From contig JAAEAF010000088.1 in NCBI GenBank assembly GCA_011037195.1, positions 186,001-250,000 on the forward strand: a stretch of 64,000 nucleotides of DNA, in the 5' to 3' direction. The translations under genes were made by a program, and so were the position numbers. Shown one piece after another: positions 23,536-34,977 of this stretch (positions are counted from its first letter, which is position 1; each line of letters begins with the position of its first letter). The DNA is from Triatoma infestans. Lineage: Eukaryota > Arthropoda > Insecta > Hemiptera > Reduviidae. The notes under the pieces are model-generated. The model was not told where the DNA came from and did no database searches. It worked only from the letters and a program-made list of their open reading frames with translations.

Positions 23536-23929
23536 AATATCTTGTTTTAAATTTGATCAACTTTTCTCAGCATCCATTCCAGATAACTATGCTCGACGAC
23601 TGAGGCGGCAGTGGTCTCTAATAAGAGTTCACTGTGTTCTCTTATAAGTGTGCACAGCGAAATATTGTGGAAGTTTTCGCTACTGGGTGATTTTTTCCTT
23701 TATTTCCTTTACCGTCATTGTAAGTCATCTCATTTAATTGTTGCTGGTTACGTAAGCGTACCAGCAGTTGTAAATTTTGAAATAAATGAAAAAACAAAAT
23801 TTGATACGTTTTTCCGTTTCCAGATCAAATTTGCATATTTTCGTGCGAGATTGCTAAAGCAAACTGATATCTTCAATTTTCAACGAATTATTGTGGGAAA
23901 AAAAATTCAGAAAAAAGTTATTATTTTCT
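23536..23929. other. Spacer
   Basis: Contains a 112-aa ORF (23611-23949) of AT-rich composition that I do not recognise. Nothing else is seen. Confidence 0.35.
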
Positions 23930-24800
23930 ATTTTCTCTTACTGTTGTGAAAAGAAATACTATAAAGATCGTGTCAAAATTTTTTGAAAATTTAGTGATAA
24001 CCGGAAGTAGATAGTTTAGATATCCCTCGAGTCGAAAAAAAAAAAAATTATATCGATTGGTGGTTTACTGTGGGTGTGTGGTGCATGTTAACAAAGTATA
24101 TATCAGAAAGAAAATTCACAGTAGGCTCAAATTTGAAATCCCATTTTACGTATAACGATTAGGCTCCGTGCAAAAGTTTCGGTCCAATATCTGTCAATCG
24201 GATGTGGGATTTTTTCATTTTGCATTTTGCGATTTTTCTCAGGAAATGACCGCAACGTTTTCCTTTAACCTTTGCATGCCAACTGTAACAATCATAGCCC
24301 AATCACTTTTATCTGATATATTTTTCCATGAAAATTAATTGTTTGGGAATATCTATAGGCAGGGTGACCCCTGTAGGCGATTCTATTAGCGGGATAATAG
24401 AGTGCAGTATATTACACATTTTGGGATTTTTGGATGCACAGTCAACCTGAATGTGATTACAGTGTAGACTACCAGGTAAATAAAATAAAATATCCGAAAT
24501 ACTGCTTATGCAGTTCAGAGGGAAATCTGATGTCCATCTTTCCCTGGATCTCTGTAAAATATTTTTTTATTTTTTTTTTAAGAAAATATTTGAAATAGAA
24601 ATGATTTGTTTTTATACGTGCGGATTAGCGTTCAAAATTGAAAGAAAATCTTTGGAACAAATCCGGAAATCTTACAAAACCGTTCAGTAAAATGCGGCTC
24701 TTTCGGTCAACTTGGAAATATAACAATGCATTTAAAGCCTATAACGGATCATTCAAGACACAATAAAGTTTATTTTATACCCCCCCATTCAATTTAACGT
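23930..24800 (+). repeat. HINE-like element, strongly diverged
   Basis: TTCTCTTACTGTTGTG (5' end), GATCGTGTCAAAATTTTTTG, ATAACCGGAAGTAGA, a GTGGGTGTGTGGTG tract (24071), GCTCAAATTTGAAATCCCAT and two modules (TTTTGCGATTTTTCTCAGGAA at about 24223 and a second near 24580) follow the family order. The 3' hairpin is not visible. Confidence 0.65.
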
Positions 24801-26055
24801 CTAACATCGCAAAAGTGAAAGTAAAAAATTAACAATGACGAGATTTGGCCAAGTGAAGCGAGATGGAATGGGGAAAATAGTCATGTAAATTCTGTCGGTG
24901 TTGTCTTTCAAAAAGTTATCGTAATTTAGGAAATAATCTGTTTTGAACAAATTTATCAGATTCAATATACTAAGCTACAAGGCGGCCACTCTGAGTTCTT
25001 TTCATTTTTATTTTATTTATTTTTTTGTATTAAAGGATCAAAAATTTCTTTGTTTTTTTCACCCAAAAATAGTTTGTTTTAAATTAAATTGACTTATTTA
25101 GTTAGGGACCAATTATTCCAAAATTAACATAAAAGCTATAGTTTGTTGATTCATTCTTCTGGTAAATTACATGTATAGTGATAATTAGTAAGTGACATAA
25201 AGCTATATAATGATAATTTTACTTCTAAATATGTGCCTCTGAAGGATTATGCAAGCTCATCCAATTCCTCAAGCATTTCCAAGGAAATTAGCAAAAGATA
25301 AAATACAGTTCGCTCTAACTAACTATATATGGATAATTCTGCCAGCAAAATGTCTTTATAAAGTTTCTATTAATGAGTAAAAAAATTATAGAACGGAGTT
25401 TTTAAAAACTGATTGATTCAAATAATACCATAAACTTTCCACAAACTGCTATAATAAACTTTTTTTATGTACAATAAAAATGTTCAAGGTCGAAATAAAT
25501 AAAACAACAGCAAATCATCATCGTAGTTGAATGTTTGCATGTGGAATAATCAAATTATTCGCAAATTAAAGCATCACCACACTGATGTTGATCTTCTATT
25601 TATTTATTTATGTTTTTTTTTAAATAAAAATTTGAATGTCAATTGTGAAACAAACAGAAAACAAAGAGATTAATAACAAAAAGACATAAGAAAACAAAAG
25701 CGAAACTAATAAGCTAAGAAGAATATTCATTCACTTCCTTTGTCAGTACTAAAAAAGAAAAAAACTGTATCTAATTTTTCCAAAATCAGTAGGGAGAATG
25801 CGATGAAAATTTTTATGTAAAAAATATAAATGAAATTACAGGAAATTGTTAATAATAAATAAAATGCAAAATGTGAATTTTATAAATTCTAGATTACTAT
25901 TTTCGTGCGCATCCAGAATATTAATAAAAAGGAAATTGTCAACATATGACTCAGACGTAGTTCTTTATAGACAAACTTAATTATTTAAAATATTGTTAAT
26001 ATTAACTTAACTAAATTATAAGTATCAATTTCTGCGAACAAGTCAGGCTCAAGAT
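24801..26055. other. AT-rich spacer
   Basis: No gene or element recognised. Runs of A/T and TTTATTTATTTA (about 25600) only. Confidence 0.45.
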
Positions 26056-26057
26056 TT

Positions 26058-27425
26058 TTACTTTCTCTTACTTCTCCTAGTAAGAGGAATTATTGTAATC
26101 GTGTCAAATTTTCGATATCGAGTAACCCCGTTGGATAGGAATTTATTTAAAGTATAACGTTACTTGTATCACATGATGTACAACATGCTAACTAAATACT
26201 TCATCACTCACTGATTATTACATTCAGTTAGAATATATCCATATCTATATTATTTATGAATTTTTTAAAAGATAGCAAATATTCTTTAGTTATGAGTAGC
26301 TGTCTTCTTGCTGGCCAGGTTTTTCCTGTCGTTAGTATTTCTCGGATCATCTTAGTTCTCGGTTTATCTAATAGTGCACAGTCGTAGATTAAGTGATTCC
26401 AAGTTTGTGTATTTCCGTTGTTACATTTGCAGAATGGATTGTCAGTAATGTGAAACCTGAGTAGATAGTCGTTAGTTCTACCATGGTCCTGGTCAGGATT
26501 TGCGTTACTTTATAGTCCATTCTTAGGTGACTTAACTTTCTCCTGTCTTGTATAGTTTGAATGTATTCGTGAGTTTCTTGTCCTTTTGAAGTTTTTCTCC
26601 AATCTTCTTCCCGTCTCTCTTCGGTTAAGAGTCTCAGTTTTCTTTTAAGATGGGACCTTGGGGCTTTATGGTAACTCACTAGCAAATTGTCCTCAGCTGC
26701 TGCTTGCTTTGCCAGTCTGTCTGCAGTTTCATTTCCATCGGTTCCCACATGCGCTTTAAACCATTCTATTTTCACTTTCCATTCCGTTTCAGTCAGTCTG
26801 TGTCTTATTTCCTCTAATATGGGCCAGTGCAAGTCTCTGTTCTTAAGTGCTTCGATCGATATTTTGCTGTCTGTTTTCATAACCACTCTCTTATCCTGCC
26901 CTTCCAATCCATTTTGCTGAAGCCATAAAATCGCTTTTAGGATTGTTAGTTGTTCGGCTTGATTGTTGTGTATGTTTTATGTTAACTATAGCTCAAAAAC
27001 GAAAAACCGTGGAAAGTTAAAACTTGATATTCCGTTTAGGTATCAACATGGGATCTGATAGTACGTTATCTGTCAAAATTCCTCAACCGGAAGTACCACT
27101 TTACTAGTTTTTTTTTTACTTTTTGCGTTTTCTCAAAAATGGCTCCGACGATTTTCTTCAAACTTGTTATATGAACTACATATACAAAGAGCTACAACTT
27201 TTATTTGAAAGATTGCTCTGGGAAAATTATTTAAGGCCAGTTATGGGGGAGGGGTGGGGTTATGTTTTTCTCTAAAGTGCTATCATAGTTGATTATACAA
27301 TTCTATCATCCAAACAAAATTAATTAGAAATAAATAGATGGCCAAAATTGCGACTTTCAAGGAAATTAGTAAACCGGAAATGCGCTTTTACTGAACAGTT
27401 TTCGACGAATTTCATTAAAACCATT
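26058..27425 (+). repeat. HINE-like element interrupted by a LINE
   Basis: The 5' end TACTTTCTCTTACTTCTCC and CTAGTAAGAGGAATTATTG runs to TTTTCGATATCGAGT at 26125, where LINE sequence begins. The element resumes at about 26986 with ATAGCTCAAAAACGAAAAAC and continues through the modules at about 27110 and 27360. The part normally between these points (CACCGGAAATAT to the (GT)n tract, about 120 bp) is missing. The 3' sub-terminal repeat and hairpin are also missing. Confidence 0.85.
26126..26985 (-). pseudogene. LINE RNase H and zinc-knuckle remnant nested in a HINE-like element
   Basis: Minus strand: NNQAEQLTILKAILWLQQNG (about 26965-26905, an AEQ..IL.AL RNase H helix), VVMKTDSKISIEALK (the catalytic D of the DS motif), then VKIEWFKAHVGTDGNETADR (the HxGxxGNExAD signature with catalytic D), ELR-like KLSHLRMDYK, and, after a frameshift near 26490, HGRTNDYLLRFHITDNPFCK and CNNGNTQTWNHLIYDC, a C-x-C...H....C knuckle, followed by KPRTKMIREILTTGKTWPAR. 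The RNase H frame is intact for 172 codons, so this is a relatively young 5'-truncated copy. The frameshift between RNase H and the knuckle makes it a pseudogene. Confidence 0.9.
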
Positions 27426-27807
27426 TTTTGGATGAATGAATTTTTTTTTTTTAATTACAATTTGTATAAAAGTCTGTTTGTGTAGCAATTACACAACACA
27501 AAAGACACCCTCCTTTATAGAGAGATTAGTAAAGTGTGCAGATAAAACTAACCTAGATAAAAACAAAATGATACAAGAATTTTGAAAAAATTAAACATAG
27601 CATAAAAGGAAATAAAGAAACTCATTATTTATAGACATCAAGGTAATTTTACTTTCAATTTTATTTTACTTAATTTTCAGAAATAATGTGATTTAAAACC
27701 AATCTGCAGATCGTTTTAACAGACAAATAACAATGATCTAATTTGATCACCTCTGAACTGTGGAACAAAGAGCCAAATTCATATAAAAAGGTATTTTTAT
27801 TATTATT

Positions 27808-27935
27808 GAACTGATGTTGCCTAAAAAAATTATTTCTATGATTAGTGAAAAATGTACATTCACTCAAAAAGTGAGCGAATGTTTATTTTTCACTAATCAT
27901 AGCGAATATGTCAGGCAAATTAACTGAACAAAACT
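27808..27935. repeat. Palindromic sequence, about 30-bp arms
   Basis: CTATGATTAGTGAAAAATGT then ACATTCACTC (27837-27866) is mirrored by GAGCGAATGTTTATTTTTCACTAATCATAG (27872-27901) around a five-base centre. Weaker pairing continues outwards (TGCCTAAA at about 27818 with CAGGCA at about 27911). It is AT-rich and may be a small foldback element. Confidence 0.7.
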
Positions 27936-28171
27936 TACACAGTTAGTATTCTCGGATTATATTTATTTATTTATTAGCTAATCACATTTGATAGTATTTT
28001 TATACATTCAAAATCTATATTTAGTCTTAAATAAGATGTCCTCATAATAGAAGTTTGCTAATAAATCGAATTAACTATTATAGAAATAGAAATATTTATT
28101 TGTTGACAGTTCCTTGCAGATGCCCTCTGAACATGAACTATCTGCTACTTTGCCACCATTGAAATAATCTC

Positions 28172-29157
28172 GTGTGAAACACTCACACAACTTTCTCTTA
28201 CTGCAGTTTACAAAATTGTAATTGACAAATTTTATAGTTAGTACACCAAATTTAATGAAATTCGTCGAAAACTGAAAAAAAAAACTGTTCAGTAAAAACG
28301 CACTTCCGGTTTACTAATTTTCTTGAAACTCGGAATTTTGGCCATCTATTTAGTTCTAATTAATTTTGTTTGGATGATAGAATTGTATAATCCAACTATG
28401 GTAGCACTTTAGAGAAAAACATAAACCCCACCCCTCCCCTAAAAGTTCCCTTAAATGAATTTTCCCAGTGAAATGTTTCAAATAAAAGTTGTAGATCTTT
28501 GTATGTTTAGTTTATATACGAAGTTTCAAGAAAATCCTCAGAGCCATTTTTGAGAAAATCGCGAAAAAGTAAAAAAAATCATTTAGTAAAGGTGGTAAAG
28601 TAAACGCAATTCCGGTTATCCGATTTTTTCAAACTTGGAATTCCAACAACATATTCAATTCTAATTAACATTATTTAGATGAGAGAATTGTCTAATAAAC
28701 TAAAATAACACTTTAGATAAAAAACCTAACCCCATCCCTCCCCCATAACTGCTCTTAAATGAATTTTCCAGAGAAATGTTTCAAATAAAAGTTGCAGCTC
28801 TTTGTATATGTAGTTCACATACTAAGTTTGAAGAAAATCGTCGCAGCTATTTTTGAGAAAAACGCAAAAAAGTAAAAAAAAAACTAGTAAAGTGGTACTT
28901 TTGGTTGAAGAATTTTGGCAGATAACGTACTTACTGTCCATGGTGATATCTAAATGGAATATCAAGTTTCAACTTTCCACGGTTTTTCATTTTTGAGCTA
29001 CGCTGTTCACATACACACACACGTACGCACAGACCATTTGCTAAAAACCATATTTTTTGGACTCAGGGGACCTCAAAACGTATTTCCGGTGAAAACTGGG
29101 TATCGAAAATTTGACACCATTACAATACTTCCTTTTACTAGGAGTAAGAGAAAGTAA
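28172..29157 (-). repeat. HINE-like element, full length (pair member 1)
   Basis: Plus-strand order: GTGTGAAACACTCACAC hairpin (28172-28188), ACTTTCTCTTACTGCAG (28190-), modules with ACTTCCGGTTTACTAATTTT (about 28301) and CAATTCCGGTTATCCGATTT (about 28607), ACTTTTGGTTGAAGAATTTT, a CACACACACGTACGCACAG tract (29013-29031), ATTTCCGGTGAAAACTGG, and terminal GGAGTAAGAGAAAGT (29141-29155). It is nearly identical in reverse to 43302-44287, including a 67-aa fortuitous ORF (28954-29157). Confidence 0.92.
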
Positions 29158-29410
29158 AAATTCGTTTCGAGAAAACCCAATTCCGGTAAAAACTAAATTT
29201 CGAAAATTTGACACGAGCGGAATACTAGGAGTGGGAAAAAGTAAAAAGAGGCGTTCAAGAAGGCTCAATCAAAGCTTCATATTTTAAAAAACATTTGGCC
29301 TCTCTAGCAGTAAAAGAATGACATATGGGCTGATTGGCTTCTGTGACCCCCTACAAGTTTAACAAAGAAACGGCGGATAAAGTAAATCCATTAGTATCCC
29401 AAAACATCAC
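29158..29410 (-). repeat. Outer HINE-like 5' end plus unique flank, duplicated at 43.05 kb
   Basis: Directly beyond the element comes a second, older 5' end (GAAAACCCAATTCCGGTAAA, AAATTTGACACGAGCG, ACTAGGAGTGGGAAAAAGTA) and about 170 bp of non-family sequence ending CCAAAACATCAC. All of it is present in inverse at 43049-43301. The duplicated block is therefore longer than the element itself. Confidence 0.85.
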
Positions 29411-29600
29411 CTCTTACTGTAGTTTACAAAATTGTAATTGACAAATTTTATAGTTAGTACACCAAGTTTAATGAAATTCGTCGGTATTTTTATGGAGAAA
29501 ATCGCGAAAACTTAAAAAAAAAAAAAACTGGTCAATAAAAACGCACTAAACGGTTTACTAATTTTCTTGAAATTCGGAATTTTTGCAATGATTTATTTTC
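29411..29600 (-). repeat. HINE-like element, 3' end fragment
   Basis: CTCTTACTGTAGTTTACAAA, ATTGTAATTGACAAATTTTA, TTAATGAAATTCGTCGGTAT and CGCACTAAACGGTTTACTAA follow the family 3' order. It starts exactly where the duplicated block ends. Confidence 0.75.
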
Positions 29601-30338
29601 GATGAAAACTACGTAGTGTAAATAATATTTGGGTGCATTTCCTCTTGCATAATAAAACAAAAACTTAATTAAATTACTAAAATTTCAAATTTATAGACAA
29701 ATTTCTGTATAAAAATTTTTACCGTCAGCCTACACGAATAAAAAAAAAAACTGGAAACAGAAAAATAAAAAGGAGTAAATAATTATAAGAATGCTAAATA
29801 AGAAATAAAATAAAAATTAGTGTAAATAAAAGTGATATTGTAACAAAGAAAGTAGATCAGTGTGTCGCATTTATAAGAAAGTGCCTTTGCTTTGAAGCAT
29901 CCGAAATTAATTTCGCCCTATAACTTGATTTCATGTCATAAGAACGGTTGACCGAGCATTTATTGGAAATTAAGAAAGTATACCGCGTAATAAATTGGCA
30001 TTACTTATGATCCATTTTAAGATAAAGAGGATCATTCAATGTTTCTTTTTACCTTTTTATCATTAAAAAAAGAGTTTCGTATAAAATTTGTTGTGATCAG
30101 CAGCGCATACGTTGTTTATTACATTGTAATAAAAGACCAAAATCTCTGCGACTTTGTTTATTTGTAAAAATACAGGAAGGAAATCACAATGAAAGTAACT
30201 GGGAGTAAGGAGTTGGTCGACAGAAATAATTTATAATTTTCAAATTGTATAATTACAATTTGTGACGTCGGTTTTATCTGGAAATTTGCCCAAATTTTAG
30301 AGAATCGTATAGCTTTGGTTAAAAAAAAAAAAAATCTT
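29601..30338. other. AT-rich spacer
   Basis: Nothing recognisable as gene or element. Confidence 0.45.
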
Positions 30339-30339
30339 G

Positions 30340-30811
30340 TGTGAAACACTCACACGACTTCCTCTGACTTCTCAATAATAACGTTATATATATAATGAAT
30401 TTTCTTTAAATTCCACACTTTGTTTTATATGTTCTAACATAAATGTACAGATGGTGGTGTGTGTGTGTGTGGATTGTGCCAACTTACCAATAGAGGCAGC
30501 TACAGAATGGATTATTTTGTAGAGAGGCCAATAATAATTTAAACAGGGTTGATTGGTTTTTTTAAAGGCATTGGGAAAGTTCAGAAGAGTTTAATAGATT
30601 TTATACGGTTGTACATAGATGTATATAGTTTTAGAAGAATGAAAGAAATTGTATGAAAGTAAATTATTTGCATGAAAGAGTACAGTTTGATAGTTTCTGT
30701 AGATTACTAGATAGGGATTGTAGAAATATCGAGTACTTCAATCTGACAAATTTCCTTCAAACTTAGAATTTTTACTGAATTTAACAGACTTCAATGTTAT
30801 ATACACACACC

Positions 30812-30842
<31 letters not shown>

Positions 30843-31275
30843 CTGGAAGAACCTCAACTAAAAACTACATATGAGGGAAAGCGTGATTCTCCAGCCCTAA
30901 AATCTACTTACTAGGAAAAATGTTTCAAACAAAACTTGTAACACTTCTTATGTATAGTTGGTATACCTGGTTTAATGTAAATCGGTGCAGCTGTTTTCAA
31001 GAAAGTCACAAGAAAATATCTATTCATTGGTATTTCCGATTGACCGACTTGATCAAAAATTTATTGTCGTGTCTCCTAAGTAAAACTTAGCGAATAGCAG
31101 GTTTGAACGTTCTGGGATGCTGACCATATATATATATACACACACACACAGATATAAATTTCTAAAAATACTTTTTCGGATGCAGAGATCTTCAAAACCC
31201 GATGAAAATTAGATTTCGAAAATATGTCATGATCGCAATACTACTTCCTTTTACTAACGGAAAGAGAAAATAATA
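30340..31275 (-). repeat. HINE-like element, diverged
   Basis: Starts with TCTTGTGTGAAACACTCACACGACTTCCTC (hairpin plus decayed sub-terminal repeat; 30344-30363), has one module near 30900-31060 (ATGTTTCAAACAAAACTTGT; GGTGCAGCTGTTTTCAAG; TATTTCCGATTGACCGAC), a CACACACACA tract (31139), ATTTCGAAAATATGTCATGATCG and the 5' end TTTTACTAACGGAAAGAGAAAA. The middle (30400-30850) is filled with unrelated sequence including CA/TA microsatellites (30804-30843). Confidence 0.65.
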
Positions 31276-32405
31276 AATCAACCTTCTAAGCCATAGGATA
31301 GTGGTATTGAAACAAATAATATTGGATTATAAACATCAACCTTTCAAGCACATTTTTTTTTTTGCTATTTTTTATTCTGCGAGTTTCAATATATTTCAGA
31401 TTAGTTCGATTGTTTGTAACACTTAAAACATGCTGTTTATAACTGAGTGAAGAGCTGATGACATTGAGGGGTCGCAATATTCTCGGAGTTACCTAATACA
31501 AATATTTCCTCTCAAAAGCCACTCCACTTCCTACTGTAAGTTTGATTAAAAACCAGTTTAATAAAAACAAAAGTATTTTCTCGTTTAATAAAACATTTTA
31601 TTTTTTTTCCTTTTTCCCAGATAATATCATGCGTGTGTTAATCACGTATTTATGGGAACTAAAAATACCATCATATAACTCGTCCTTACAATTACTTATT
31701 GTTTTCGTCATCAAGTTAAAATGTATATTTAATTTTTATTAGCAATGTGATAGAACTAATAACTATAGATCATGATGAAATATATTACATACATTAACTG
31801 TAACAAAGTATATTATATGGTTATAAAATAAAATAAAATAAATATTACTTAATCATGTAATTATATATGAAGGTGTACAATGAAATGTAATAAATTCCAT
31901 TAGTTGTTGGAAATAATTCAAGAAGAATTAAAATCACATATTTATTACGATTAACACTAAATTTAGAATAACATAGAGTTTTTTTTTTATAAATAAGGAA
32001 TCTTCATTATAAATTGTAAATACTGATGCTGCAATAATTTATACAGTTAAAGATCCGTACTTTTGCAACATTTTAATTGATAAATGTCTGTAACAACTGT
32101 GCCAAGAAATGACATAACTTTATTTGAAAGTTAATGTGAATTTTCAACAGATAAGTGCAGAAAATTGTTGAGAAATAGCACAATGAATAAGTGTGCTATA
32201 CACTGTTCATGAGGGTAAAATATTTGCTAAAAGTGACCTGCTCTGATCAGATCTGATTTTAGATTTTTTACAGGGTATTTAAGGAAATTCACATACTTTT
32301 GTACAAAGAGCCACTCTCTTTAAACAAAAATTGTGTTTTTCTAAAACAAAAAGTTGAAACCAAAATCCTCTATAATATATTTTAGTAAATATTTCATATT
32401 GGACA
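31276..32405. other. AT-rich spacer
   Basis: No supported features. It contains A/T homopolymers and AAATAAAATAAAATAAA-type simple sequence near 31826. Confidence 0.45.
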
Positions 32406-32407
32406 GC

Positions 32408-32850
32408 TTCACAGCACTCATCTAAGATGGGGATCCGGGCGGGGCTTTTAGTGAGAGGGTGCTGTGTCTTTCACGGACCTCTGGTTGGTTTCCTCACTGG
32501 GCATTGCGGCTTAAGGAGACATCTCTGTACAATGGGGCTTATGCCGGACTCCTTTTGTAGGGTTATGTGGCGGAGGAGGAAACACCCGTACATCTAATGG
32601 CGGATTGTTCGGGCTGACAGAAAATTAGGTTCAGAATTGGCGTAACAGGATGTCGGAGGGAGAGATTGGGCTATGTCCTTTTCAAGTTTATGGTCCGATT
32701 GGTTCGTTAAAACTTAGGTGGGTGAAACCCGGGCCCGCACTTTTTTTTTCCAGGCCCGATAGTTATTATTCTTTTGGGGCAGCTGTATGGGCTCATGGAG
32801 GCTTTGGATAGCGTAGGGTTGGCCCTCCTCTCCTTTGAAAAATAAGAACG
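32408..32850 (+). pseudogene. LINE (I-like) 3' end, second copy of the 22.9-kb family
   Basis: TTTCACGGACCTCTGGTTGG, CACTGGGCATTGCGGCTTAA, GGAGACATCTCTGTACAATG, CCTTTTGTAG, ACACCCGTACATCTAATGGC and GGCTTTGGATAGCGTAGGG match the reverse complement of 22960-23330 throughout. It would encode the LTGHCGLRRHLY and CCHC part, with additional stops. It ends in a TAAGAACGATAATAAAT tail. It starts further 3' than the other copy. Confidence 0.85.
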
Positions 32851-34295
32851 ATAATAAATATTTCATGCGATTTAAATTATTGGAAATACACGCTTTTTAA
32901 GAAAACGGATTGTGACAACTGAATGAGATGTGTAAAAGGACTTTCCTCTCGCGTTCAATATAATCTTTTTTCTACAATTAAAAATGTTTAAAAAAACATT
33001 TAAAAAATTGATAAGATATTAACTGACATTTATTAATTATTTTGTCCTTTACATTCTTTCAGAAAGCTTGTAGAACATTAGCTTAAAGTTAAGCAAAATT
33101 ATATTGTTTTCTGATATTAATATATTGTTAAATTAATTTTTAAAATGTTAAAAATTTTTTTTATGAATTTCCACTTTACTTTAATATTATTAATATACGT
33201 ATTTTAGCAATTTCAACCAAACCATAAAATTTGCTTTGTTGAAAGGTGGCAACAATGTTTTTTACTTTAAATCTCTGGAGATTAAAGTATAATTTAAGCG
33301 GAATAATGGTCGCATTAATCGACTATGTACAAAAAAAAAAAAATAAGAAAAGTATATTTCAGACTTATCGGCTTGTTTTATGTAAAAATTGAACTGACAC
33401 TAAATTACAACTGAATTTCATAGAATTCAGTTCATAGAACATTTAAACAAAAACACAAATACAAATAGCATTTTTGGCAATTTCATTGTATAGGATTGAA
33501 ATATAACGCAAATTTCTTCTTGTTCTTCGTTTTTTAACGCGGTTAAAAAAATAAGTTAGAATGATGTAAAGCGAGAATGAAAATTGTGGCTAGACTTAAA
33601 GTCGATGCTTATTAAGACCAGACATTTATTCTATTGTATATTATATAATATTTTATTTGTCACTCCAGATCCTTTCACTTCTATTGAACAGAAATTATGC
33701 TAACACAAATTGCCTCCATCAACAAGGGATTAGATTTTCTGCTCGAACAAGGAGGGCCACACAATTTAAGTTAATTTCACACGCACAGTGCCCTAGAATT
33801 TTTTTTTTTTTTAACAGGTTTCAGAAAAAAACTGAAATTTCAAAACATCAAATTAGTTTCAAGCATTTAGCAATAATTATATTAAAGTATAATAATTTGT
33901 ACTTTTAAAGTAGTAATTTTTAAAAATCCACAAATGGGAATTAAATTTTAGAAAAACTTTCAAAAAAAAATTAATAGATAAAAGATTGTAAACATGCCTA
34001 TAATATAAATGAAGATTAGAAAAATATAAAAACAATGAATATGATAACTGCAAGGAAAGCTCGCTTTTTAGACTATCATAATTTCCAACATAATATCGAG
34101 GAAATCGAAACATTTGTGTACATACTTGTAAAGAGGGCTTTATTAGGTTCTTAATAGCAATTAAATTGGTGAGCCCAAAAATTCAACGGGCAAACCAGTT
34201 AGTGGCTATATTTAAAGTAACATACATATCACAGTTAAATGTTTATAACATCAAGTAGCAGAATTTCTAATTATTTTCCAAATATTAGGAAATCC
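32851..34295. other. AT-rich spacer
   Basis: No gene or repeat boundary recognised. The ORFs in 33657-34113 are low-complexity by-products. Confidence 0.45.
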
Positions 34296-34299
34296 AAAT

Positions 34300-34474
34300 G
34301 TAACGGCAAGAGAGAGAGAGCACAAGCCCGACCGAGAGAAAACAGACTCTCTCTGGTACTCTCTCACTGGCTTATATACAGGTTCCCCACTCTAGCCTGC
34401 TTAAGCGAGAGAGTACCAGAGAGAGTCTGTTTTTCTCTCGGTCGGGCTTGTGCTCCTCTCTCTCTTGCCGTTAC
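34300..34474. mobile_element. 175-bp foldback element
   Basis: Arms of about 66-69 bp: GTAACGGCAAGAGAGAGAG, CACAAGCCCGACCGAGAGAA and ACAGACTCTCTCTGGTACTC (34300-34365) are mirrored almost perfectly at 34406-34474, with one extra T, one GA-length difference and small changes. The loop (34366-34405) is ACTGGCTTATATACAGGTTC followed by CCCACTCTAGCCTGCTTAAG. Both flanks contain CCAAAT close to the ends, a possible imperfect target duplication. It is much more GC-rich than its surroundings and encodes nothing. Confidence 0.85.
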
Positions 34475-34529
34475 ACCAAATTTAAAAAAGTAAATCTCAT
34501 TTACAAGAAAAATTACAATATCTTGGAAT

Positions 34530-34645
34530 CATCAAGTTTCAGACAATTCGCTAAAAACATTTTTTTCTTCGTACTCAGAGGACCTCAAAAATTTCCGGTG
34601 AAAACTCTATGTCGAAAATTTGGTACGATATCAATATTTCCTAAA
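34530..34645 (-). repeat. HINE-like element, 5' fragment
   Basis: TTCGCTAAAAACATTTTTTTC, GAGGACCTCAAAAATTTCCG, GTGAAAACTCTATGTCGAAA and ATTTGGTACGATATCAATAT are the family's 5' blocks in reverse. Confidence 0.75.
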
Positions 34646-34649
34646 AGCA

Positions 34650-34947
34650 TTTTAACATTGTAGGTTATTATGGAAATCCTTTTCTTTGCCTGACCTTTAA
34701 GAGGAAAATAAGCTTTCCAAGTATTATTAAGAAATCCTGGAGATATTTCGAGCTTCTGGTTATTGGCATGCGTCTTAATGTTGACCATCTTATAACTATT
34801 AGAAGTAACTTGTTTAAGGTTGTTGAATGAGAGATTGGAGGCCACAGGGAGAATAATATTTGGCACTTTGTCCGTTTTACATGCTTCTTGTCTTCTGCTT
34901 TTGACACTCGGGATATTCAATTTCCCTTTTGTATAAAATAACAGCAA
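34650..34947 (-). other. Unrecognised open reading frames
   Basis: Two overlapping minus-strand frames stay open across 34668-34947, giving peptides rich in K/R and hydrophobic residues (for example KSRRQEACKTDKVPNIILPV). I do not recognise either and see no splice signals or start context. It could be a decayed element. Confidence 0.2.
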
Positions 34948-34977
34948 AATTTTAAATTGTATCTTCTTTTACCTTCT

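Noticed and set aside
28954..29157. Recurring 62-75-aa ORF (also at 315, 6807, 15059, 40799 and 43300) containing HTHTHT and ending TRSKRK
   Set aside because: It translates the (GT)n tract and the terminal repeat of the HINE-like family in reverse. The frame and start differ between copies and there is no conserved protein signal.
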